Source of the DNA: Streptomyces sp. NBC_01276
GTDB taxonomy: Bacteria; Actinomycetota; Actinomycetes; Streptomycetales; Streptomycetaceae
DNA: 64,000 nt
Assembly (NCBI RefSeq): GCF_041435355.1
Contig: NZ_CP108442.1
Coordinates: forward strand, 7,004,501-7,068,500
Direction: 5' to 3'
Positions 15,805 through 22,999 of this stretch are shown one piece after another. Position numbers and translations under genes: made by a program. Every line of letters begins with the position of its first letter. Within the stretch, counting starts at the first letter, position 1. The notes beneath the pieces were generated by a model that was given only the letters and a program-made list of their open reading frames with translations, was not told the origin of the DNA and ran no database searches.

Positions 15805-17037
15805 TCACGCTCCATGGCCGGAATCGGCCGGGCCCTCCCCGAACGGCCCGTCCTTCGCGAAGGTCAGCTCGGCGAAGCGCTCCCCGATCCGGCGGTGGCC
15901 GGCCGGGTCCGGGTGCAGGCCGTCCGGCAGTGGGAACTCGGCGAAGTCGGCCTCCCCGTAGAGGGAGCGGCCGTCGATGTAGTGCAGGTGCGGGTCGTCC
16001 GCGGCGCGCTCGGCGGTGATGCGGGCGAGCTCGCGGCGGACGACGGTGAGCGTGAGCCGTCCGGCGGCGACCTCCGCCGGATCTCCCAGGGCCCGCAGGT
16101 TCAGCTTCCCGTCGCGCAGGTCCGGGGCGAGCGGCCCCGGGGTGTCCTCCTGGAGCGGGCACAGGACGGGCGAGACGACCAGCAGCGGAGTGTCGGGGTG
16201 TCCCTCGCGGATGGTGTCGAGGAAGCCGTGCACCGCCGGTCCGAAGGCACGCAGCCGCATCAGATCGGTGTTGACGATGTTGATGCCGATCTTCACGCTG
16301 ATCAGGTCGGCGGGGGTGTCCCGCAGGGCGCGCGCGGTGAACGGGTCGAGGAGGGCGTTGCCGCCCAGCCCCAGGTTGACCAGCTCCACACCGCCCAGCG
16401 AGGCGGCCAGCGCCGGCCAGATGGTCGTAGGGCCCGCCGCGTTGGAGCCGTGGCTGATGGAACTGCCGTGGTGCAGCCACACCCGGCGGCCGTGATCCTG
16501 CGGCGGCTCGACGGGAGCATCGCCGCGCAGCGCGATCAGCTCGATGACCTCGTTGTACGGCAGCCAGATCTCGACGTCCTTGAGCCGCGCGGGCAGCCCG
16601 TCGAAGCGGACGGTTCCGACCGGACCGGGCACGAGTTCCGCGGAGCCGGTGGCCATGTCGACCATCAGGACGTTGCCGCCGTTCGAGGTGGCCCGGCCGG
16701 CCGGGTGGCCGTCCACGAGCAGTTCGTACACGCCGTCGGGGCGGGGCGGAACGTTCCGGTAGCCGTTCTTGGTGCGGAGCGCGTCGAGTTCGACGGCGGT
16801 GGCCCGCGTGCGGAAGGCCAGCCGGACCCCGGAGGGCTGCGTCTCGACGGTGGCGAGGTAGGCGTCGGGGAACTGCCGGCGGGCCCGTGCCGGCAGCCGG
16901 TGCGGCAGCACGCCGCGCGCGGTGCGTTCCACCTCCAGGGCGCCGCGCAGCAGGTCCGCCCCGATCGGCGTGGTGGTCCATCCGGCCGCGCCCGGGGTGT
17001 GCGGATCATCGGTCGCGTCGTTGAGCTGGGAGTTCAT
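15805..17037 (-). CDS. SGNH/GDSL-type hydrolase
   Basis: About 410 residues. The N-terminal half is a beta-sandwich, carbohydrate-esterase-like domain (residues 20-170). The C-terminal SGNH domain begins at VWLHHGSSISHGS, where the catalytic Ser is in the GSS version of block I. The oxyanion Gly is in NLGLGGNALLDP, and the Asp-His pair is in DGLHPDPAGHRRIGE. It should deacylate a sugar or lipid ester. No signal peptide is evident, so it is probably cytosolic. I chose the ATG at 17037 (MNSQLNDATDD) because GGTGGTGGGC precedes it; an upstream ATG at 17079 would add 14 residues. Confidence 0.88.
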   Translation of the reverse strand: MNSQLNDATDDPHTPGAAGWTTTPIGADLLRGALEVERTARGVLPHRLPARARRQFPDAYLATVETQPSGVRLAFRTRATAVELDALRTKNGYRNVPPRPDGVYELLVDGHPAGRATSNGGNVLMVDMATGSAELVPGPVGTVRFDGLPARLKDVEIWLPYNEVIELIALRGDAPVEPPQDHGRRVWLHHGSSISHGSNAAGPTTIWPALAASLGGVELVNLGLGGNALLDPFTARALRDTPADLISVKIGINIVNTDLMRLRAFGPAVHGFLDTIREGHPDTPLLVVSPVLCPLQEDTPGPLAPDLRDGKLNLRALGDPAEVAAGRLTLTVVRRELARITAERAADDPHLHYIDGRSLYGEADFAEFPLPDGLHPDPAGHRRIGERFAELTFAKDGPFGEGPADSGHGA

Positions 17038-17116
17038 GCCCACCACCCTGTCAACCGGGTTCCCGATCCGCACATACATTTTCGCGGCGCGGTGTAGCGC
17101 CCTTCCGAGGCCGGCC

Positions 17117-17143
17117 GCGGCCTCCCCTCCCGGGGGAGGCCGC
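17117..17143 (-). terminator. Hairpin downstream of the DinB-like gene
   Basis: GCGGCCTCCCC (17117-17127) and GGGGAGGCCGC (17133-17143) make a perfect 11-bp stem with a 5-nt loop, 8 nt beyond the minus-strand stop at 17152. Probable terminator separating this gene from the SGNH gene. Confidence 0.65.
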
Positions 17144-17151
17144 TCCAGCCG

Positions 17152-17895
17152 TCAGACGCGGCCGGCCTCCTGCCAGAGCGCCGTCAGCGAGGCGTCGCCG
17201 CTCACCTCCGGGCCGGCCAGCGGGAGCCGGTTCCACAGGGCCGCGTACAGCCAGGACGCCGCACCGGTCAGCTCGCAGTCCACCGGGTCGCCGGTGTCGC
17301 CGCGCACCGTGCGCGCGGGCTCCTTCGACAGGTGCACCGTCCACACCGCACCGGTGTCCGCCGCCCGGATGCGCAGCACCTTCGGCTCCTCGGTACGCAC
17401 CCGGCTGCGCGGCCGGGCGTGGAAGCCGGTCAGCAGCTCGTCCACCCCGTCCTCCGCGAACTCCGGGGTGACCGACGAGAAGCCCGGCCCCAGCGCGGAC
17501 TCGGCGTCGAAGCGGTGCACGGTCGTCTCGTGCGCCTGCCGCCGGGCCCAGAACGCCAGCGCCGACGGCGGTGCGGTCGGCAGGAAGGTCCAGCACACCA
17601 GCTCCGCCGGGGCTGCGGCCAGCGCCCGCACCAGCTCCGCGTGCCCCTCCCGGAACCAGGCCAGCAGCTCGGTCCCCGACAGCTCCGGCGCGTCCGGGAA
17701 CGGCACCGGCTCCACCAGGCCGTCCGCGACGAAGCCCGTCGCCCAGCGGTGCACCGCCCCGGTGTGCCGCAGCAGGTCGCCGACCCGCCACCCCGGACAG
17801 GTCGGCACCAGGGCCTCCGTGCCGGTCCGTCCGGCGGTGTCGGCCAGCAGCTCGCCCTCCCGGGCGAGGGTCTCCACGTATTCGGTGATCTTCAT
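17152..17895 (-). CDS. Maleylpyruvate isomerase/DinB-family (mycothiol-type) protein
   Basis: About 247 residues of the TIGR03083 type. The DinB-like four-helix domain shows LLRHTGAVHRWA and FWARRQAHETTVHRFDAE, which supply the usual His/Glu/His metal site. The C-terminal MDMPI_C-like domain follows from about residue 150. Related proteins are mycothiol-dependent transferases or isomerases; the substrate is unknown. The ATG at 17895 has no Shine-Dalgarno but CACACT lies 6 nt upstream (17902-17907), so the mRNA is probably leaderless. It starts back to back with the AlkB-like gene, only 36 bp away. Confidence 0.87.
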   Translation of the reverse strand: MKITEYVETLAREGELLADTAGRTGTEALVPTCPGWRVGDLLRHTGAVHRWATGFVADGLVEPVPFPDAPELSGTELLAWFREGHAELVRALAAAPAELVCWTFLPTAPPSALAFWARRQAHETTVHRFDAESALGPGFSSVTPEFAEDGVDELLTGFHARPRSRVRTEEPKVLRIRAADTGAVWTVHLSKEPARTVRGDTGDPVDCELTGAASWLYAALWNRLPLAGPEVSGDASLTALWQEAGRV

Positions 17896-17901
17896 GCCGC
17901 G

Positions 17902-17925
17902 AGTGTGCCAGCGCACCCCGACAAT
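17902..17925. promoter_or_regulatory. Back-to-back leaderless promoters for the DinB-like and AlkB-like genes
   Basis: Minus-strand hexamer CACACT (17902-17907) ends 6 nt before the ATG at 17895. Plus-strand GACAAT (17920-17925) ends 6 nt before the GTG at 17932. The two -10-like elements sit 12 bp apart in a 36-bp intergenic space, so each -35 region must lie over the other promoter or gene. The two start sites probably exclude one another. Confidence 0.55.
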
Positions 17926-17931
17926 GGAGGG

Positions 17932-18588
17932 GTGGTCGGTGAACTGTTCCCGCGCGAGCGGGCCGAGATCGCCCCCGGTGCCGTCCATCTGCCCGACTGG
18001 ATCGGCCCCGGGCGCCAGGGCGAGCTGCTCGCCGCCTGCCGGGAGTGGGCGCGCCCGCCCGCCGGACTGCGCACCGTGCGCACCCCCGGCGGCGGGACGA
18101 TGACCGCCCGGCAGGTGTGCCTGGGGCTGCACTGGTACCCGTACGGATACGCGCGGACGGCGGTCGACGGCGACGGGGCCCCCGTCAAACCGATGCCCGC
18201 ATGGCTGGCCGCACTGGGCCGGGAGGCCGTCCTCGCCGCGTACGGCACACCGCTGCCGCCCGGGGAGGAGTACGACATCGCGCTGGTCAACTTCTACGCC
18301 GGCGACTCCCGGATGGGCATGCACCGGGACGCCGAGGAGCGGTCCGGGGCCCCGGTGGTCTCGCTCAGTCTCGGCGACTCCTGCCTCTTCCGCTTCGGCA
18401 ACACCGTCTCGCGCACACGTCCGTTCCGGGACGTCGAGCTGCGCAGCGGGGACCTGTTCGTCTTCGGCGGACCGAGCCGGCGGGCCTTCCACGGCGTGCC
18501 GAAGGTCCTGCCCGGCACCGCGCCGCCCGGCCTGGGGCTGACCGGGAGGCTCAACATCACCCTGCGCGTCGGCGGCCTCGGGCCGTAG
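17932..18588 (+). CDS. AlkB-like 2-oxoglutarate/Fe(II) dioxygenase
   Basis: About 218 residues, the AlkB length. Iron ligands are visible in MGMHRDAEE (HxD) and RRAFHGVPK. The 2-oxoglutarate-binding arginines are in GRLNITLR, and VNFYAGDSRMGMHRD is the standard nucleotide-recognition region. It should oxidatively demethylate alkylated bases in DNA or RNA (1-meA, 3-meC type). The GTG at 17932 is preceded immediately by GGAGGG, too close to work as a ribosome site, but GACAAT exactly 6 nt upstream fits a leaderless start. It is divergent from the DinB-like gene and is not near a methyl-DNA regulator such as Ada. Confidence 0.92.
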   Translation: MVGELFPRERAEIAPGAVHLPDWIGPGRQGELLAACREWARPPAGLRTVRTPGGGTMTARQVCLGLHWYPYGYARTAVDGDGAPVKPMPAWLAALGREAVLAAYGTPLPPGEEYDIALVNFYAGDSRMGMHRDAEERSGAPVVSLSLGDSCLFRFGNTVSRTRPFRDVELRSGDLFVFGGPSRRAFHGVPKVLPGTAPPGLGLTGRLNITLRVGGLGP

Positions 18589-18629
18589 CCGGGCACCCGG
18601 TGCCTCCCGATCATGCGAGGATCCATGTC

Positions 18630-20003
18630 ATGAACGGCAACGGGGCCCCGCCGCGGGTGGGGGATGTGACCACGGTGTCCACGACGTCCACGGCGGCCGG
18701 GGCCGCGGATACGGCGTCCACCGCTTCGGGGACCTCCGGGACTTCGGGGACCTCCGGGACATCGGCGGCCTCCGAGGCCTCGGCGGCCTCGGCGGCGTCC
18801 GCGAGGACCAGGCTGGAGCGGGGCCGGGGCGCGCTCGGCCCCGCGCTGGAGCTCGTCCACACCGGCCGGGCCCCGACCCGTGCGGTCCTGACGGCCGAGC
18901 TCGGCGTCACCCGCGCCACCGCGGGCGCGGTCGCCGCCGAGCTGGAGGCGCTCGGCCTGATCCGCGTCGACTCCCGCCCCGGCGGGGCGGGCGGGGCCCA
19001 GGGCCGTCCCTCGCACCGGCTGTCGGTCGACGAGAACGGGCCGGTGGCACTGGCCGCCCAGGTGCACCCGGACGGGTTCCGGGCGGCGCTGGTGGGCCTC
19101 GGCGGGCGGATCGTGGCCACCGCGCCCGGCAAGGTCACGGTCTCCGCCGACCCGGCGCAGGTCCTCGGCGCGGTCGTCGACGCCGGCGCCGCGCTGCTGG
19201 CCGAGTCCGGGCGGCGCTGCGTCGGCGCCGGCCTGGCCGTGCCCTCCGCGGTCGCGGAGCCCGAGGGCACCGCCCTGAACCCGCTGCACCTGGCCTGGCC
19301 GGCCGGTGCTCCCGTACGGGCCATCTTCGCGGAGCGCGTCAAGGCGGCCGGGATCGACGGACCGGCCCTGACCGGCAACGACGTCAACCTCGCCGCGCTC
19401 GCCGAGCACCGGCACGGCGCGGGCCGCAGCGCCCAGCACCTGCTCTGCGTGGCGACCGGGCACCGTGGCGTCGGCGGGGCGCTGGTCCTGGACGGCCGGC
19501 TGCACAGCGGGAGCGCGGGGCTGGCCCTGGAGGTCGGCCACCTCACCGTCAACCCGGAGGGGCGGGCCTGCCACTGCGGCAGCCGGGGCTGCCTGGACGT
19601 GGAGGCCGACCCGCTGGCCTTCCTCACCGCCGCGGGCCGCATCCCCGGCCCCGAGGTGTCCCTGCTCCAGCAGGCCCGTGACCTGTTGCGCGCCGAGTAC
19701 GCGGACCCGGGCGTGCGGGCCGCCGCCGAGGAGCTCATCGACCGGCTCGGGCTCGGGCTCGCGGGGCTGGTCAACATCCTGAACCCGGACCGGATCATCC
19801 TCGGCGGACTGCACCGGGAGCTGCTGCACGCCGACCCGGAGCGGCTGCGCGCGGTCGTCGCCGACCGCAGCCTGTGGGGGCGCAGCGGCGGCGTGCCGAT
19901 CCTGCCGTGCACCCTCGACCACAACAGCCTGGTCGGGGCGGCGGAGCTGGCGTGGCAGCCGGTGCTGGACGACCCGCTGGGGGCCTTGGGCGCGGCTGCC
20001 TGA
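18630..20003 (+). CDS. ROK-family protein (NagC/XylR-type regulator or sugar kinase)
   Basis: About 457 residues. Residues 1-60 are a low-complexity Thr/Ser/Gly/Ala leader with GTS repeats. Residues 65-125 resemble the ROK winged helix (RAVLTAELGVTRATAGAVAA, then ELEALGLI). The ROK fold follows, with the Zn-binding ACHCGSRGCLDVE, the Asp-containing TGNDVNLAAL and the C-terminal NPDRIILGG. The HTH points to a sugar-responsive repressor rather than a kinase. The ATG at 18630 has GAGG about 10 nt upstream. No sugar transporter adjoins, so the regulon must lie elsewhere. Confidence 0.88.
   Translation: MNGNGAPPRVGDVTTVSTTSTAAGAADTASTASGTSGTSGTSGTSAASEASAASAASARTRLERGRGALGPALELVHTGRAPTRAVLTAELGVTRATAGAVAAELEALGLIRVDSRPGGAGGAQGRPSHRLSVDENGPVALAAQVHPDGFRAALVGLGGRIVATAPGKVTVSADPAQVLGAVVDAGAALLAESGRRCVGAGLAVPSAVAEPEGTALNPLHLAWPAGAPVRAIFAERVKAAGIDGPALTGNDVNLAALAEHRHGAGRSAQHLLCVATGHRGVGGALVLDGRLHSGSAGLALEVGHLTVNPEGRACHCGSRGCLDVEADPLAFLTAAGRIPGPEVSLLQQARDLLRAEYADPGVRAAAEELIDRLGLGLAGLVNILNPDRIILGGLHRELLHADPERLRAVVADRSLWGRSGGVPILPCTLDHNSLVGAAELAWQPVLDDPLGALGAAA
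18729..18764 (+). repeat. 9-bp tandem repeat in the ROK leader
   Basis: Four 9-bp units related to GGGACCTCC code Gly-Thr-Ser four times. A degenerate Ala/Ser run (GCGGCCTCC/GAGGCCTCG type) follows to about 18800. The repeat keeps frame if units change. Confidence 0.8.
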
Positions 20004-20229
20004 GGCGGTGGCCCGGAGGGCTTACCAGGCGGGATTCCCGAGACGGGCTTCCGAGCGGGCGGCCCGAGGCGGTGGCCCCGGGGGTGGCCCGCGGCAGGGT
20101 GCCGTGAGGCGGCCCCAGGCGGTGGCGCCGGGCGGCGGTCCGGTGGTGGGCCGGGGACGGGCCCGGGTGCCCTCGGGGTGCGGCGGGGCGGGCGTCCGGG
20201 CCGGGTCCGCGGGTGTGCGGCCGGGGGCG

Positions 20230-20775
20230 TCACCCGGGCCCGGTGCCGACCGGGACCGGTACCGGCACGGCGACCGGGACGGCCTGCGCGTCCACGGCGG
20301 TGAGCACCGCCCGCGCGGGTTCCCGTACCGGCTTGTTCACGCCGATACGGACCGTGCCCGTGGGCGCCGCCGGCGCGGGGGCGGCCCGTAGAGAGAACCA
20401 CACCACCTTGCCGGGGCCGTCCGGCAGGAGCCGGGCCCCCCAGGCCTCGCTCACGGCCTCCACGAGCGCGAGCCCGCGCCCGCAGGTCTCCAGCTCATCG
20501 GCGGCCCGGACCACGGGCAGCCTCGGATCGCTGTCGGAGACGGAGACGGTCAGCCGCCCGAGGCGCAGTTCGATCTCGACCGTGCAGACCTTGTCGGGCT
20601 GCGCATGGCGGTGGACGTTGCTGAGCAGCTCCGTCACGCCGAGCGCAGCCCGGTCTATGAGCGGATCGAGCTGCCAGTGGCGCAGTTGCGCGGAGACGAT
20701 TCTGCGGACCTGACCGATCCGCGCTGGCAAGGCCTGCAGTTCGACGACGCAGTGCCTGCGGGAATGACTGATCAC
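20230..20775 (-). CDS. Anti-sigma-factor-type ATP-binding protein (HATPase_c, RsbW/SpoIIAB-like)
   Basis: About 181 residues. The GHKL ATP fold shows the N box in LGVTELLSNVHRHAQPD, a G1-like VSVSDSDPRLP and the G2 motif CGRGLALVEAVSEAWG. These soluble Streptomyces proteins act as serine kinases or anti-sigma/anti-anti-sigma switches. The C-terminal 45 residues are Pro/Val-rich with PVPVPV repeats and outside the fold. The GTG at 20775 has GGGGAG 8 nt upstream. It is divergent from the Cds1-like gene, a pairing that may share a promoter region containing GGGTGC T GCACCC (20804-20816). No sigma factor gene is next to it, so the partner is unknown. Confidence 0.88.
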   Translation of the reverse strand: MISHSRRHCVVELQALPARIGQVRRIVSAQLRHWQLDPLIDRAALGVTELLSNVHRHAQPDKVCTVEIELRLGRLTVSVSDSDPRLPVVRAADELETCGRGLALVEAVSEAWGARLLPDGPGKVVWFSLRAAPAPAAPTGTVRIGVNKPVREPARAVLTAVDAQAVPVAVPVPVPVGTGPG

Positions 20776-20925
20776 GGCTGCGACTCCCCGACATCAGTGT
20801 TACGGGTGCTGCACCCTCGGTAGCGCACCACCAGGGTCACCCACGGTGGCCTCCGGTGCAACCGAACGCGACCGAAAGCGATCCGCATGGAAACCCAAAG
20901 TAACCATTTGTGCAGGTGGGAGGGG

Positions 20926-20931
20926 TACATT
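20926..20931 (+). promoter_or_regulatory. Candidate -10 element of the Cds1-like gene
   Basis: TACATT lies in an otherwise AT-enriched patch and would place the 5' end near 20938, giving a leader of about 36 nt with AAGGAG before ATG 20974. The -35 region (around AACCAT, 20902-20907) is poor. Confidence 0.4.
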
Positions 20932-20973
20932 GCGAAAGCAGGGGGCCACGGAACCGACAAAGGAGCAAGGCGC

Positions 20974-22149
20974 ATGAGCACCACCGGTACCACCGGTACG
21001 ACGGACGCGAGCGTGGCCGCGAACAAGGCCGCGGGCGCGGTCATGACGACGGTCGACGTAGACCGGAGCGACGCGGAGTACCGCGTCTGGCTCAAGGAAG
21101 CCGTCCGCAAGGTCCAGGCGGACGCGAACCGCTCCGCCGACACCCACCTGCTGCGCTTCCCCCTCCCCGAGGCGTGGGGCATCGACCTGTACCTCAAGGA
21201 CGAGTCCACGCACCCGACGGGCTCCCTCAAGCACAGACTCGCCCGCTCCCTGTTCCTGTACGCGCTCTGCAACGGCTGGATCCGCCCCGGCCGCCCGGTC
21301 ATCGAGGCCTCCAGCGGCTCGACCGCCGTCTCCGAGGCCTACTTCGCCAAGCTGATCGGTGTCCCCTTCGTCGCGGTGATGCCGAAGACCACCAGCCCGG
21401 AGAAGTGCCGCCTCATCGAATTCCACGGCGGCACCTGCCACTTCGTCGACGACTCGATGAAGATGTACGAGGAGTCCGCCGACCTGGCCGCACGCACCGG
21501 CGGCCACTACATGGACCAGTTCACCTACGCGGAGCGGGCCACCGACTGGCGCGGCAACAACAACATCGCGGAGTCGATGTACCAGCAGCTCCGCCTGGAG
21601 CGGTACCCCGAACCGGCCTGGATCGTCGCGACGGCCGGCACCGGCGGCACCTCCGCCACCATCGCGCGCTACGTGCACTACATGCAGCACGACACCCGCA
21701 TCTGCGTCCCCGACCCGGAGAACTCCTGTTTCTTCGACGGCTGGACCCTGGGCGACCCCCACGCGAGCAGCGACTGCGGCTCGCGCATCGAGGGCATCGG
21801 GCGGCCGCGGATGGAGCCGAGCTTCGTGCCGGGCGCCATCGACCGCATGATGAAGGTGCCGGACGCGGCGAGCGTCGCCGCGTGCCGCGCCCTGGAGCAG
21901 GCCATAGGGCGCAAGGCGGGCGGCTCCACCGGCACCGGACTGTGGAGCGCCCTGAAGATCATCTCCGAGATGGTCGCGGAGGGCCGCACGGGCAGCGTCG
22001 TCACCCTGCTCTGCGACCCGGGCGACCGCTACCTCGACAAGTACTACTCGGACGAATGGCTGGCCGCGCAGGGCCTCGACATCGCCCCGTACGCCGAGAC
22101 GATCGAGACGCTCCTGCGGACGGGGGACTGGCGCGAGCCCACCGCCTGA
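20974..22149 (+). CDS. PLP-dependent cysteine synthase-family enzyme, Cds1-like (cysteine desulfhydrase)
   Basis: About 391 residues of fold type II PLP enzyme. The Schiff-base lysine is K86 in [18 protein letters not shown] phosphate-side loop appears in [11 protein letters not shown] and the substrate loop in [13 protein letters not shown]. The motif around the lysine and the acidic C-terminal domain resemble mycobacterial Cds1 (Rv3684), a cysteine desulfhydrase giving pyruvate, ammonia and H2S, more than CysK/CysM. The assignment is by remembered similarity. AAGGAG lies 8 nt before ATG 20974; an in-frame upstream ATG at 20887 lacks one. It is divergent from the anti-sigma-type ATPase. Confidence 0.87.
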   Translation: MSTTGTTGTTDASVAANKAAGAVMTTVDVDRSDAEYRVWLKEAVRKVQADANRSADTHLLRFPLPEAWGIDLYLKDESTHPTGSLKHRLARSLFLYALCNGWIRPGRPVIEASSGSTAVSEAYFAKLIGVPFVAVMPKTTSPEKCRLIEFHGGTCHFVDDSMKMYEESADLAARTGGHYMDQFTYAERATDWRGNNNIAESMYQQLRLERYPEPAWIVATAGTGGTSATIARYVHYMQHDTRICVPDPENSCFFDGWTLGDPHASSDCGSRIEGIGRPRMEPSFVPGAIDRMMKVPDAASVAACRALEQAIGRKAGGSTGTGLWSALKIISEMVAEGRTGSVVTLLCDPGDRYLDKYYSDEWLAAQGLDIAPYAETIETLLRTGDWREPTA

Positions 22150-22186
22150 GCCGGCGCGCGGTGAGGGCCCTCCCGGTGGCGGTCCG

Positions 22187-22777
22187 TCAGCCGCGGGTGC
22201 GGCCCGCCAGGCGGGCGTCGAGCGTGCGCACCGCGGTGCGGAAGGAGTGGCCGAGGGCCGGGCGGGAGGCGGCCAGCGCCAGCCGGAAGGCGGGCGGGCC
22301 GTCGGCGGCGAAGGTCCAGCGGACCAGGGTGCCCGGGGCGGCGTCGCCGACGGTGACGGGCGCGGCGGGGGTGGCGTGGGCGGCAGGCGCGGCGGGGGTG
22401 GCAGGCTTGCCGGACGCGGACGCGGACGCGGTGCCGGGGGCGCGGTCCGCCGGGGTCAGGAGCCACTCCTCCAGCAGGGCGCGCACGGCGGGCACGTTGG
22501 TCTCGTCGACCCGGTAGGCGTAGCGCCGCCCGGGATCCGCTGCCATGACCGTCTCCCGGAAGCGGACCCCGCCCATCAGCCGGACCTCGCGGCCCCCGCC
22601 GCCGCGCGTGGGCCGGGCCAGTGTCACGGCCCGGAACCAGGACGGCCAGCCCGTCACCTCCTCCGCGAGCGCCCGGTACACGGCGTCGGGTGCGGCCGAG
22701 GCGCGGGCGGTGAACACCAGGCGCGTCGGAGCGTGTTCGGTGAAACCCAGCCCCACGGGGCGGAGTCGGCGGGTCAT
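22187..22777 (-). CDS. SRPBCC (START/polyketide cyclase-like) family protein
   Basis: About 196 residues with the helix-grip pattern: FTARASAAPDAVYRALAEEV near the N-terminus, VTGWPSWFRAVTLARP, then VRFRETVMAADPGRRYAYRV. A C-terminal helix follows (FRTAVRTLDARLAG). A low-complexity Ala/Pro/Ser insertion of about 35 residues (ASASASGKPATPAAPAAHAT) splits the sheet before LVRWTFAADG, where relatives usually have a short loop. The fold binds hydrophobic ligands; which one is unknown. AGGGGGT lies 6 nt before the ATG at 22777. It is convergent with the Cds1-like gene and divergent from the membrane hydrolase. Confidence 0.85.
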   Translation of the reverse strand: MTRRLRPVGLGFTEHAPTRLVFTARASAAPDAVYRALAEEVTGWPSWFRAVTLARPTRGGGGREVRLMGGVRFRETVMAADPGRRYAYRVDETNVPAVRALLEEWLLTPADRAPGTASASASGKPATPAAPAAHATPAAPVTVGDAAPGTLVRWTFAADGPPAFRLALAASRPALGHSFRTAVRTLDARLAGRTRG

Positions 22778-22999
22778 GTCGTTACCCCCTGCGCGGTGCG
22801 GGGCGCGGGGTGCGCCGCCGCCGCGCCACCATAACCGGCGGCCCGTCAGAAGTCTCCGGACGGCCGGGACATCGCCCGTCCCGGGCCGTGCAGGGCTCCG
22901 CACGTCCTTCACACGCACGGGGCCTGGGCAGGGACGCCCCGGGGCGGGATGCTGAAGGGGCCGCCCCGCGCGCACCAGCCCCTCACCTGCGGAGGCCCC

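Noticed and set aside
20004..20229. Open frames between the ROK and anti-sigma genes
   Set aside because: Gly/Arg shadow without start signals; 226 bp of ordinary intergenic DNA.
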